This document shows positions 44,449 through 52,490 of a stretch of DNA of 64,000 nt, one piece after another (position 1 is the first letter of the stretch; each line of letters starts with the position of its first letter). Source of the stretch: CADCTQ01 sp963844325 (GTDB lineage: Bacteria; Bacteroidota; Bacteroidia; Cytophagales; 172606-1); assembly GCA_963844325.1 (NCBI GenBank), contig CAWJNV010000001.1:1054001-1118000 (forward strand), written 5' to 3'. The position numbers and the translations under genes were made by a program. Under the pieces are notes generated by a model that saw nothing but the letters and a program-made list of their open reading frames with translations, did not search any database and was not told where the DNA came from.

Positions 44449-44994
44449 ATGAATCCCACAACGCAAAACGTAACCCTGTACGCGGTATTCCTCAACGACA
44501 TTCTTAACCTATACCGCGACAAGAAAGATCAGTTCGCGCAGCCGCTCTTCGAAATGACCCGGCCTTACGACTTGTCGGACCCGTTCAACAAAGTGCCCCT
44601 GGACCTCTACAACCAGATGTGCGACTGGCTGGAGCAGGAACTAGGCCCGGCCAACCTGCGCAAGGTGGGCGTTCAGATCGGTGAAACGGTATTCGAAGCC
44701 CTCAGGAACTCGGGCAGCCTGCCGGCCAATCCGCAGCCCATCGACCTGCTCAACGGCCTGGTGTACGCCGCCGCCAACATGATCCAGGACCCCGAAGGCC
44801 GGGGCTGGGAAATCCGGGAGGTAAAAGAAAAGTCCATTGTGATGCGCCGCACGCAGGCCTTCAACAGCATTCTGCAACTGGGCCTGCTGCGCGGCCTGGT
44901 TGCGAAGACGGCAGCCCGGCTCGTCGAGGTAAAGTACCTCCGCAGCGTGGCCCAGGGCGCCGACTACGACGATTACCTGGTCACCTGGATGTAG
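44449..44994 (+). CDS. Hypothetical protein, possibly a sensor-type domain
   Basis: Soluble protein of 181 residues without signal peptide. I do not recognise the family with confidence. Segments such as LLNGLVYAAANMIQDPEGRGWEIREVKEKSIVMRRTQAFNSILQLGLLRGLVAKT recall small alpha/beta sensor domains of the V4R or haem-NO-binding kind. Cys is nearly absent: the single one near position 59 does not form a motif. ATG 44449 is preferred over an upstream GTG. The gene stands alone, divergent from the argH operon. Confidence 0.65.
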   Translation: MNPTTQNVTLYAVFLNDILNLYRDKKDQFAQPLFEMTRPYDLSDPFNKVPLDLYNQMCDWLEQELGPANLRKVGVQIGETVFEALRNSGSLPANPQPIDLLNGLVYAAANMIQDPEGRGWEIREVKEKSIVMRRTQAFNSILQLGLLRGLVAKTAARLVEVKYLRSVAQGADYDDYLVTWM

Positions 44995-45030
44995 TTATTG
45001 GTCATTGGTAATTAGTCATTGGTAATTAAA
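44995..45030. repeat. Direct word repeat (ATTGGTCATTGGTAATTAG)
   Basis: Tandem degenerate words TTATTGGTCATTGGTAATTAGTCATTGGTAATTA follow the stop at 44994 and abut the bidirectional terminator. Only one orientation is present, unlike the mirrored elements elsewhere. Confidence 0.6.
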
Positions 45031-45056
45031 AAGGGCTGGTGTGGGACACTAGCCCT
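45030..45056. terminator. Bidirectional terminator overlapping the YheT stop codon
   Basis: AAGGGCTgGTGT, loop GGG, ACACtAGCCCTT form a 12-bp stem with one G-T pair. On the minus strand TTTTTAATT follows; on the plus strand CTCGTTTT follows. The YheT-family stop (45049-45051) lies inside the stem. Confidence 0.8.
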
Positions 45057-46020
45057 TCTCGTTTTGGTCCAGCACGAAGGCCAGGGTGCGGGTTTCGGCC
45101 CAGTTGGTGCCGTCGGGGGCGCTGAAGCCGACGTGGCCGCCCTGGACGGGCATTTCGAGGAACAGGTACGGGTTGGCTTCCGCCTCGGCCACCGGGAAGC
45201 AGTCGGGCGTGAGAAAAGGGTCGTTCTGCGCGTTGATGATCAGCGACGGCACCCGCACGTGCGGCAGGAAGGGCTTTACGCTGGCTTGCCGGTAAAAGTC
45301 TTCGGCATCCCGGAAGCCGTGCAGGGGCGCCGTGTACCGGTCGTCAAAGTCTTTGAAAGCTTTCACTTTGTCAAAATGCCGGTAGCTGATCTGCTCCGGA
45401 AAGAGATCGGCTTTGGCCTTGATCTTGCGGCCCAGCTTGCGGATGAACCGGCGGGCGTAGAACCGGTTGCCCGGCTTGGAAAGGTGCACGACGCTGGTAA
45501 CCAGGTCGCAGGGCACCGAGATGGCTACGGCCTTGCGGATCACGGGCAGTACCTCGCTCCCCTTTTCGCCCAGCAGCCGCAGCGTCATGGAGCCGCCCAT
45601 GCTGAAGCCGACCAGGGCAATTTCTCCGTACCCGCCGGTTGAGGCGGCGTGGCGCACCACGGTTTCGAGGTCAATCGCGTCGCCGTGGTGGTAGAACCGG
45701 GCCAGGCGGTTCATTTCCCCGCTGCAACTGCGGCAATTCCAGGCCAGCGCATCCCAGCCCGCGGCGTTAAAGGCTTTGGCCATGCCCTTCACGTAGTGCC
45801 GGTCGGTGCTCCCCTCCAGGCCGTGCGAAATCACCACGAGTTTATCACTGCGCACACTAGCCCAGTCGAGATCCAGAAAATCTTCATCGGGCGTAAAAAT
45901 GCGTTCCCGGCGGTACGCAATGCCGTCCACCCGGCGGAACACGCTGGGAATGATCGTCTGTAAATGTCCGTTGAACTGCCAGCGCGGCGGCAGGTAAGAG
46001 GTAGAAGGGAGTATCGGCAT
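45049..46020 (-). CDS. YheT-family alpha/beta hydrolase
   Basis: Protein of 323 residues with the head YLPPRWQFNGHLQTIIPSVFRR typical of the YheT/ABHD1-3 group. The oxyanion region is VVISHGLEGSTDRHYVKGMA, the nucleophile elbow GFSMGGSM near 145, and the final His is in GGHVGFSAPDG near 297. It is an esterase or lipase of unknown substrate. ATG 46020 opens the conserved region. The gene ends in a hairpin terminator. Confidence 0.9.
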   Translation of the reverse strand: MPILPSTSYLPPRWQFNGHLQTIIPSVFRRVDGIAYRRERIFTPDEDFLDLDWASVRSDKLVVISHGLEGSTDRHYVKGMAKAFNAAGWDALAWNCRSCSGEMNRLARFYHHGDAIDLETVVRHAASTGGYGEIALVGFSMGGSMTLRLLGEKGSEVLPVIRKAVAISVPCDLVTSVVHLSKPGNRFYARRFIRKLGRKIKAKADLFPEQISYRHFDKVKAFKDFDDRYTAPLHGFRDAEDFYRQASVKPFLPHVRVPSLIINAQNDPFLTPDCFPVAEAEANPYLFLEMPVQGGHVGFSAPDGTNWAETRTLAFVLDQNEKG

Positions 46021-46146
46021 AGGTAAAAGAGTGCCTCACCAAAACACAGTTCCCCCCGCACGGGTTCAGTCACTTGAGAAAAGGAGACTGGAAACCCCGA
46101 AGAAAGCGTGCCAACGGACACTGCCTTACTAATGAGTCGTTACGCG

Positions 46147-46310
46147 TCATCCCCCTACCCCCTTCGGCCTGCCCCCAAATCAACCGCACAAGGGGGACTG
46201 CGACCCTGGCGGTTCCGTGGCAAGATAACTATCCGTGCTTGGGACTGTCCGCGGGTACAGTCCCCCTTGTGGGCTGGTTTGTGAGCAAGCCGAAGGGGGT
46301 AGGGGGATGA
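46147..46310. repeat. Large inverted repeat (TCATCCCCCTACCCCCTTCGGC arms)
   Basis: Arms 46147-46200 and 46258-46310 are complementary except for one single-base gap and a handful of mismatches clustered mid-arm. The outer 22 bases of each arm match perfectly. It fills most of the 326-base gap between two leftward genes. No open frame or transposase is present, so it is either a non-autonomous mobile element (MITE-like) or a large RNA hairpin. Confidence 0.85.
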
Positions 46311-46346
46311 TCTTCCCAAACTTCCGCTGTTTCTATAATACTTTTA

Positions 46347-47099
46347 CTAATCACAAATTGGCTTAAAATTCGCCGTGGGGTAGTTTTTGCGGCGGTACGA
46401 GTAGTGCCACCATTCGGAGGTAATGGGTTCGAAGCCCGCTCCTTCCATCGCTTCCTTGAGGATGCGGCGCCGGGTGAGCACTTCGGTGGGCAGGTCGGTG
46501 TAGGCGTGGTGCGCTTCGCGGCCGAAGTGGTCGAAGGGCGTACCCATTTCGAGTTCGCGGCCCAGGCTGTCAGTCAGGGTCAGGTCCACGGCCGCCCCCT
46601 TGTTGTGCACCGAGCCGCTGCCGTACGGGTTGCCCACGTACCGGTCGTCGGGCATGATCTTCCACATCTTTTTCTGCACGTCCAGCGGCCGGTAGCAATC
46701 AAACAGCTTGATGCGGTAGCCTTCCCCTTTCAGCCGGTCGTGGGCCTTGAGCAAGGCCAGGGCTGCCTCTTTGCGCAGCAGGCACTTGTCGCAGTCGTAC
46801 ACCTTTTCCTTCAGGAAGTTGTCGGCCGTGGCGTAGCGCATGTCGGGCACGAAAAGCGTATCCACCCGGATCAACTCCACGAAAGCCGTGTCGGGCAGGG
46901 CCGTCACCGAGTCGCGGGGAATGAGGGACTGGCGGGGAACCGGCGGGGGAACGGGTTCGGGCGCCGGCGCGGCACCCGTATCAGCCGTAACCGATACCGT
47001 ATCGCCCTCCTCTCCTGCCCCTTCCACTGATTTTTTAGAATCGCAGGAAAACGTACTGAGACAGCCGGCAAGCAGGAAGTAAAGCGCAATTTTTTGCAT
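46347..47099 (-). CDS. D-Ala-D-Ala dipeptidase-like (VanX/DdpX) lipoprotein, M15D
   Basis: Protein of 250 residues. A lipoprotein signal (MQKIALYFLLAGCLSTFSC, Cys at 19) is followed by a Pro-rich linker and a peptidase domain from about 75. Zinc motifs SVHNKGAAVD (SxHxxGxAxD) and EWWHY (ExxH) are intact. It would cleave D-Ala-D-Ala in the envelope, more likely for wall-fragment recycling than for resistance since no vanHA genes are nearby. Confidence 0.92.
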   Translation of the reverse strand: MQKIALYFLLAGCLSTFSCDSKKSVEGAGEEGDTVSVTADTGAAPAPEPVPPPVPRQSLIPRDSVTALPDTAFVELIRVDTLFVPDMRYATADNFLKEKVYDCDKCLLRKEAALALLKAHDRLKGEGYRIKLFDCYRPLDVQKKMWKIMPDDRYVGNPYGSGSVHNKGAAVDLTLTDSLGRELEMGTPFDHFGREAHHAYTDLPTEVLTRRRILKEAMEGAGFEPITSEWWHYSYRRKNYPTANFKPICD

Positions 47100-47242
47100 G
47101 GGGAATATAAGCAGATGGGTTGAAGCGCAGATGAATCGGCGAGAATTGCTTTTGGCCGCCTTTCACGGGGCAGCCGTTGCAAGTTGGATAGAAATCGTGT
47201 AAAATTATCCCTTCCTGGTACCATTTTCCCACCACACCCCAC

Positions 47243-49606
47243 ATGCGTTTCGCCCAAAGCCTCTCTCTGCTCATAGTCCTCCTGCCCCTCTTTGCCCTGG
47301 CGCAAATGACGCCGCCGAAAGGAAAAGGCCCGGCCAATGGATCAAAAACGGGTACTCCGAACGCCGGTACGCTGCGCTGGCAGTTTCCGCTGCGGCGCAC
47401 CCACGCCGGCGTGCTGATGGGCAACGGCACGCAGGGACTCATGGTGTGGGGCGGCGACCGCACGCTGAACATTACCGTGGGCCGCGCCGGCTTCTGGGAC
47501 CACCGGGGCGGCAACGAATTTTCGGCCCGTACTACCTTCGGCGAGGTGAAAAAGCTGTTGCAGGCCAAAGACGAGGAGGGCATCCAGAAAGTGTTTCACC
47601 TGCCCAAGACCGGCGACCAGGGCCTGGGCCACCCGCAGCAACTCGGCGGCGGCCGGCTCGAAATTACCCTTCCGGAGGGCTGGCAGTTGCAACGCGCCGA
47701 CCTGCACCTGGGCACGGCCACGTTGCGGGTACTGGCTGCCAGTTCAGGTGGACAGGAGGCAACGCTGACTTTGAACCAGGCCGTGACCGAAGAACTTGCC
47801 TGGGTTGACCTGCCCGCCCCGCTGGCCGGCAAAGTGGCGGTTAAACTGATTCCGAGCTGGGAGTTTGTGAAGGAGGCGCTGCAAAAAGTAGGCGTAGCCG
47901 CCCCCGCCGCCTGGACGGAAACGGCCGAGGCCGGCACCAGGATCAGCGGCTTCACCCAGACGCTGCCCGCCGACGACCCGCTGGCGATGGGCTTTGCCGT
48001 CCGCAAGGACCAGGTGATTGTTGGCTCGGCCCTGGGCAAGGCAGCGCCGCAGGACGTGGTGAAGGCCGTAGGCTCGGCCGACCCGGCCAAACTCCGGGCG
48101 GCGGCCAATGGCTGGTGGAAGACGTACTGGTCCGACGTGCCCCGCATCCAACTGCCTGACCCGGCCTTGCAGGAAATCGTGGATTACGGCCTTTACAAAC
48201 AAGCCTGCGCCACGCCGCCCCAGGGCGTTGCCTGCGCCCTCCAGGGGCCATTCATGGAAGAATACCAACTGCCGCCCTGGAGCAACGACTATCATTTCAA
48301 CATTAACATCCAGATGATCTACTGGCCGGCGCTGGCTACCAACCGCCTCTCGCACTTTGGCCCCCTGTGGAACCTGATCAAAGGCTGGATGCCGCAGCTC
48401 CAGTACAACGGCGAGAAGTTTTTCGGCCGGGAAGGCGCCCTGATGCTGCCCCACGCGGTGGACGACCGTTGCCGGGTGGTGGGTACGTTCTGGGCGGGCA
48501 CCATCGACCACGCCTGCACCGCCTGGATGGCACAAATGGCCTGGCAGCACTACCGCTACGGCATGGACCCGCAAGTACTCCGGGAGGTGGCCTGGCCCCT
48601 GCTGGTCGGCGCGTTCGAGGGGTACTGGGCCATGCTCGAAGAGGTAGACGACGGCAAGGGCGGCAAGCGGCTGGGTCTGCCGGTATCGGTGAGCCCCGAG
48701 TACCGCGGCTCGAACATGAACGCCTGGGGACGCGACGCTTCCTTCCAGCTGGCGGCCCTGCACCGCGTGGCCCGCACCCTGCCCGACGCCGCCCGGCTGC
48801 TGGGCAAGCCCGTAGACGCCCGCTGGGAGGAGGTACGCCGCCGGCTGCCCCTGTACACCACCTTTGAGGGCAAGTGGCTCGACGAGTGGAACCTGTCCAA
48901 CAAGCGCATTGCCCTGTGGGAAGGCATGGACCTGATCGAAAGCCACCGCCACCATTCGCACCTGGGCGCCATTTATCCCTTCGCCACCGTCTCGAACCGC
49001 GACCCGGAGCACAAGGACATCGTCAACAACAGCCTGACCGTGTGGAAGTACCGCGGGGCGGGCGGCTGGTCGGGGTGGTGCGTGCCCTGGGCCTCCATCC
49101 TGTGGGGCCGCAGCGGACAAACTGAAGCGGCGGTGAGCTGGCTTCACTGGTGGAAGGAAAATTTTACCAACGAAGGCCGGGGCACGCTGCACAACGCCGC
49201 CAACAACGGGACCAGCGCCCTGGGCTCGGAGGTGCTGGCGAAGCTGCCCGCCGATGCCCCCAACTACGAAATCATGCAGCTCGACGCGGGGTTCGGCGCC
49301 CTCAACGCCGTGCTCGAACTGCTCGTGCAGCACCGCGACGACGCCATCTACGTGCTTCCCGACCGGCACCGCGACTGGCAGGACGTGCAGTTTGACAACA
49401 TCCGCACCGAAGGGGCGTTCCTGGTGAGTGCCCGGGTGGCCGACGGCCAGGCGCGGGAAGTACGGGTAAAAAGCCTGGCGGGTGGCCCGTTGCGGCTGGC
49501 CCACGGGCTGGGCGAGAACTACCTGCTCAACGGCCAGCCGGCGGGCGGCGCTATCCTGAACCGGGAATGCAAAGCCGGGGAAGAACTCGTGTTGAAGCGG
49601 AAGTAG
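47243..49606 (+). CDS. GH95-like secreted glycoside hydrolase
   Basis: Protein of 787 residues with signal peptide MRFAQSLSLLIVLLPLFALAQ. An N-terminal beta-sandwich region (residues about 45-270) with HAGVLMGNGTQGLMVWGGDRTLNITVGRAGFWD resembles the head of GH95 alpha-L-fucosidases. It is followed by an (alpha/alpha)6 barrel with LPPWSNDYHFNINIQMIYWPALATNRL near 340 and HHSHLGAIYPF near 572, then a C-terminal beta domain. It likely acts in periplasm or outside on alpha-fucosides or alpha-galactosides. No SusCD pair or other CAZyme gene is adjacent, so it is not part of a visible utilisation locus. Confidence 0.85.
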   Translation: MRFAQSLSLLIVLLPLFALAQMTPPKGKGPANGSKTGTPNAGTLRWQFPLRRTHAGVLMGNGTQGLMVWGGDRTLNITVGRAGFWDHRGGNEFSARTTFGEVKKLLQAKDEEGIQKVFHLPKTGDQGLGHPQQLGGGRLEITLPEGWQLQRADLHLGTATLRVLAASSGGQEATLTLNQAVTEELAWVDLPAPLAGKVAVKLIPSWEFVKEALQKVGVAAPAAWTETAEAGTRISGFTQTLPADDPLAMGFAVRKDQVIVGSALGKAAPQDVVKAVGSADPAKLRAAANGWWKTYWSDVPRIQLPDPALQEIVDYGLYKQACATPPQGVACALQGPFMEEYQLPPWSNDYHFNINIQMIYWPALATNRLSHFGPLWNLIKGWMPQLQYNGEKFFGREGALMLPHAVDDRCRVVGTFWAGTIDHACTAWMAQMAWQHYRYGMDPQVLREVAWPLLVGAFEGYWAMLEEVDDGKGGKRLGLPVSVSPEYRGSNMNAWGRDASFQLAALHRVARTLPDAARLLGKPVDARWEEVRRRLPLYTTFEGKWLDEWNLSNKRIALWEGMDLIESHRHHSHLGAIYPFATVSNRDPEHKDIVNNSLTVWKYRGAGGWSGWCVPWASILWGRSGQTEAAVSWLHWWKENFTNEGRGTLHNAANNGTSALGSEVLAKLPADAPNYEIMQLDAGFGALNAVLELLVQHRDDAIYVLPDRHRDWQDVQFDNIRTEGAFLVSARVADGQAREVRVKSLAGGPLRLAHGLGENYLLNGQPAGGAILNRECKAGEELVLKRK

Positions 49607-50027
49607 CCGCTGCCCCTTTCAGCCAGTCCTCATACCGTGGGTACCGGAACCGGTGGTTACCAAACGGTTTTACCCCGTGCAACTTGTTTGATCCTACTCT
49701 AAAAACGGTTGAAACCGTTGCGAAGCCCCGATAATACGCTTCTACCCACGGTTGAAACCGTGGGCTAGGGTTGGCTTGCTGTTTAATCGGGGCAAACAAA
49801 AGTTTTTTCTTACAGGGGAAACGGCCGGTTTGCGCAATGGGCGTTCACTGACGGGGTAAGGCTTCTTTTTCCGGTTCTGCTTCCTTTCCTAAACTTTAAC
49901 GGAAAATTACAACTGCTTGCGGGTTACGAACCGGAACTGACGTTGTACAAACAAAAGAATGGCACAAGACTTCCGTTTTTGTACATTTTCCGCAACAAAA
50001 AGGCCCGGGAATAGTAATAAAGCCAGA
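49607..50027. other. AT-richer gap with REP-like units, otherwise no gene seen
   Basis: From the GH95 stop to the first small frame. The first part holds two REP-like palindromes (49704-49764). The rest, from about 49800, is markedly poorer in G+C than the surrounding genes and shows no recognisable gene. Confidence 0.5.
49704..49764. repeat. REP-like palindromes with core ACGGTTGAAACCGT
   Basis: AACGGTT-GA-AACCGTT at 49704-49719 and CCCACGGTT-GA-AACCGTGGG at 49745-49764 are perfect palindromic stems. A degenerate third unit, with ACCGTGGGTACCGG and CAAACGGTTTT, lies at 49634-49672. Such GGTTGAAACCGTGGGCTA units recur as REP elements in Bacteroidota; no transposase is near. Confidence 0.7.
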
Positions 50028-50132
50028 ATGGAATATTGCTATTGCAAGAAAGTCAAAAGCAATGGGTTTCCTTACGCTGCCGACCGTATAAAAGGAAATT
50101 ATGTTGCGGTTTTATTTGTTAACTATGTATAA
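50028..50132 (+). CDS. Candidate small protein, 34 residues
   Basis: ATG to TAA frame encoding MEYCYCKKVKSNGF... with two Cys spaced CYC near the start. It lies in an AT-rich gap and 12 bases before another small frame that is followed by a terminator. There is no family match; coding status is uncertain. Confidence 0.3.
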   Translation: MEYCYCKKVKSNGFPYAADRIKGNYVAVLFVNYV

Positions 50133-50144
50133 AGTTCAATTTTT

Positions 50145-50294
50145 ATGAGCAATCCAGTTCCAGCGGCGATTCTATTTATCATTCTATATTCAGTTGTGGT
50201 TGTATACGTTGTAAACCACTCTGACGTACTGACGCGCAGAAAATGGCGCCGCATTTTCCGGTTCAGTCGCTTACGCAAAAGGGTATCGGCCTAG
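50145..50294 (+). CDS. Candidate small single-pass membrane protein, 49 residues
   Basis: The frame starts MSNPVPAAILFIILYSVVVV, with one hydrophobic helix (about residues 6-23), and ends in a strongly basic tail (TRRKWRRIFRFSRLRKRVSA). An intrinsic terminator begins 30 bases after its stop, which argues that the region is transcribed on this strand. The shape resembles small membrane regulators or type I toxins, but no antisense RNA or homologue can be shown from sequence alone. Confidence 0.5.
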   Translation: MSNPVPAAILFIILYSVVVVYVVNHSDVLTRRKWRRIFRFSRLRKRVSA

Positions 50295-50323
50295 CAGTGT
50301 CGGGTGAATCGCTTCGCCTGTAC

Positions 50324-50344
50324 ACCGCCTGGGGCGGTTTTTTT
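50324..50344 (+). terminator. Intrinsic terminator after the small ORF
   Basis: ACCGCC (50324-50329), loop TGG, GGCGGT (50333-50338), then six T. It has no T-run on the opposite strand, so it acts rightwards. Confidence 0.75.
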
Positions 50345-50401
50345 ATTTTCAGCCCTTACCTGAAGACTTTATGCAAAGACGAAAAGGAACCCCTCTCCAA
50401 A

Positions 50402-50440
50402 AAGCAGAGCCGCTACGCACCCGTAACGGCTCTTTTGTTT
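50402..50440. terminator. Bidirectional terminator of purQ
   Basis: AGAGCCG (50406-50412) pairs with CGGCTCT (50427-50433). Leftwards the stem is followed by GCTTTTTGG, rightwards by TTTGTTTT. It ends the minus-strand purQ transcript about 60 bases after its stop. Confidence 0.75.
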
Positions 50441-50493
50441 TATACCCGGCAGCGAAGCTTCAAGTCTTACCTCTCCCGTCTTACGTCTCCGGT

Positions 50494-51192
50494 CTATCCT
50501 TGCAGCACGCTTGCCCTGGTGAGGGCCTTGAGGATGGCGTACCCGTCGGTGTTGCCCAGGGCGTCTTCGGCGGCCCGTTCGGGGTGGGGCATCATGCCGA
50601 ACACGTTGCGGGTGGCGTTGCAGATGCCGGCAATGTTTTCGAGGGCGCCGTTGGGGTTGGCCTCGTCGGTGATGCGGCCGGCCGCGTCGCAGTAGCGGAA
50701 CAGGATCTGGTCGTTCTCGTTGAGCTGGCGCAGCGTCTGCTCGTCGGCGTAGTAGCGGCCTTCGCCGTGGGCAATCGGAATCTTGTAGGCGTGGTTGGGG
50801 TCAAGTTCGGCCGTCAGCAGGGCCGACTTCGACTGGGGCTTCAGGTACACGTTCCGGCAGTTGTACTTCTGGTTCACGTTGCGCAGCAGGGCGCCGGGCA
50901 GCAGGTGCGACTCGGTCAGGATCTGGAAGCCGTTGCAAATGCCGATCACGTAGCCGCCGCGGTTGGCGTGCTCTATCACTTTCTCCATGATGGGCGAAAA
51001 CCGGGCAATGGCGCCCGAACGCAGGTAATCGCCGTAGGAAAAGCCGCCCGGCAGCACGATGCAGTCGCAGTTTTGCAGGTCAGTGTCTTTGTGCCAGAGC
51101 TTTACCACCGGCTGCTTGAGCACGTCGCCGAGTACGTGGTAGATGTCTTCGTCGCAGTTGGAGCCGGGAAAAATAACAACGCCAAATTTCAT
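50494..51192 (-). CDS. purQ: Phosphoribosylformylglycinamidine synthase glutaminase subunit
   Basis: Glutamine amidotransferase of 232 residues that supplies ammonia to PurL in purine synthesis. It starts MKFGVVIFPGSNCDED (ATG 51192) and has the nucleophile Cys in VIGICNGFQ near 88 and catalytic His/Glu in GMMPHPERA near 210. It is a stand-alone subunit as in bacteria with PurS/PurL; those genes are not in the window. Confidence 0.95.
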   Translation of the reverse strand: MKFGVVIFPGSNCDEDIYHVLGDVLKQPVVKLWHKDTDLQNCDCIVLPGGFSYGDYLRSGAIARFSPIMEKVIEHANRGGYVIGICNGFQILTESHLLPGALLRNVNQKYNCRNVYLKPQSKSALLTAELDPNHAYKIPIAHGEGRYYADEQTLRQLNENDQILFRYCDAAGRITDEANPNGALENIAGICNATRNVFGMMPHPERAAEDALGNTDGYAILKALTRASVLQG

Positions 51193-51309
51193 GGGAAAGG
51201 GTTTGAGTGATTGGGGTAATGGGTTACCGGGCAAAAGAGTTCGATCCTCGGGGTTCAAATAGCCAACGGCCCGAGTAACTTCATTGCAAAATTACCAATT
51301 GTTTCGCGT

Positions 51310-51323
51310 AAATGTGCACATTT
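51310..51323. promoter_or_regulatory. Perfect 14-bp palindrome upstream of yicC
   Basis: AAATGTGCACATTT, followed by a related half word CTGCACATCT at 51330-51339, in the divergent purQ-yicC gap, 31 bases before the yicC ATG. It is either an operator or one of the degenerate intergenic word repeats. Confidence 0.4.
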
Positions 51324-51353
51324 GCGAATCTGCACATCTTGCTATCTGTCCTT

Positions 51354-52235
51354 ATGATCAAATCCATGACCGGTTTCGGGGCCGCCAAAGCCAGCAACGA
51401 CGCCCTCGCGGTAACGGTTGAAATCCGTACGCTCAACTCCAAGTCGCTCGATGCTTCGTTTCGCCTGCCCCGGCAGTACTCGGACAAGGAACTCGAACTG
51501 CGCACCCTGCTCACCCAGACGCTCGAACGCGGCAAGATCAACCTGAGCCTCGAATTGCAGCAGATGGGCGAGGCAAAGCCCAAGCTTAGCGTCAACCAGC
51601 CCATTGTAAAAGCGTATTACCAGCAGTTGAAACAGGTGGCCGAGGCGCTGGGCGCCGACCAGGGCGACCTGTTGCGCCTGGCCCTGCAACTGCCCGAAGC
51701 CTACCTTACTGAAACGGGCTCCGACGAAACCACGGCCGGGGAATGGACCTTCATCCGCGGCGTGATTGAAGAGGCGCTGCGAGGCTGCGCCGAGTTCCGG
51801 GCCAAGGAAGGGCAGGAACTGGCCGTGAACCTGGCTTCGTACATCACCAAGATTACCAAGAACCTTAAGGAGATCGAAGCCCACGACCCCGAACGGGTGC
51901 TCAAAATCCGGGAACGCATCACGGGCCACTTGCAGGAGGTGCTGAACAACGAAAACTTCGACCGCAACCGCCTGGAGCAGGAAATGATCTACTACATCGA
52001 AAAGCTCGACATCAGCGAGGAGAAGGTGCGCCTGCGCCTGCACCTGGATCACTTCATGGAGGTGCTGCACGGCGAAGAGGCGCCGGGCAAAAAGCTCAAC
52101 TTCATCGCCCAGGAGATTGGCCGCGAGATCAATACCATCGGCTCCAAGGCCAACGACGCGGTCATTCAGCGGTACGTCATCGACATGAAGGAAGAACTGG
52201 AAAAGATCAAAGAGCAGTCGCTGAATATTTTGTAG
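51354..52235 (+). CDS. yicC: YicC family endoribonuclease-like protein
   Basis: Protein of 293 residues. The head MIKSMTGFGAAKA and the tail HFMEVLHGEEAPGKKLNFIAQEIGREINTIGSKANDAVIQRYVIDMKEELEKIKEQSLNIL are the YicC-like N- and C-terminal domains. Escherichia coli YicC has been linked to RNA decay. ATG 51354 is the family start. Confidence 0.93.
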   Translation: MIKSMTGFGAAKASNDALAVTVEIRTLNSKSLDASFRLPRQYSDKELELRTLLTQTLERGKINLSLELQQMGEAKPKLSVNQPIVKAYYQQLKQVAEALGADQGDLLRLALQLPEAYLTETGSDETTAGEWTFIRGVIEEALRGCAEFRAKEGQELAVNLASYITKITKNLKEIEAHDPERVLKIRERITGHLQEVLNNENFDRNRLEQEMIYYIEKLDISEEKVRLRLHLDHFMEVLHGEEAPGKKLNFIAQEIGREINTIGSKANDAVIQRYVIDMKEELEKIKEQSLNIL

Positions 52236-52301
52236 ACGGATATACTGGGGCGCTACCGATATGATCAGCTATGCGTATATTGAGGAAAAGACAAAACGAT
52301 C

Positions 52302-52490
52302 ATGAATAAGAGCAGAGTTATTGAAACACTGGACAGCCTCCCAGACGAATTTGATACGGAGGCACTCATTGAAAAGCTGCTTTTTATTGAAAAAGTTGAA
52401 AAAGGGATAAAAGACGCGTCGGAAGGCAGAACCATGTCTTTACAAGAAGCAAAACTGCGGTTAAATTCAAGGTGGAGCCAAGAAAAATAA
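52302..52490 (+). CDS. Antitoxin-like small protein of a ParDE-type pair
   Basis: Protein of 62 residues (MNKSRVIETLDSLPDEFDTEALIEKLLFIEKVEKG...), acidic and helical, of the kind that precedes RelE/ParE toxins in Bacteroidota. It overlaps the following toxin frame by 19 bases, the usual arrangement of such operons. It would neutralise the toxin and repress the operon. Confidence 0.75.
   Translation: MNKSRVIETLDSLPDEFDTEALIEKLLFIEKVEKGIKDASEGRTMSLQEAKLRLNSRWSQEK

Noticed and set aside
46347..47099. Vancomycin-resistance gene
   Set aside because: Although VanX-like, it is a lipoprotein without vanH, vanA or vanRS neighbours and lies in an ordinary chromosomal setting.
47744..49504. 586-residue minus-strand frame opposite the GH95-like gene
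   Set aside because: Shadow of a gene with recognised motifs; no domain, no signal.
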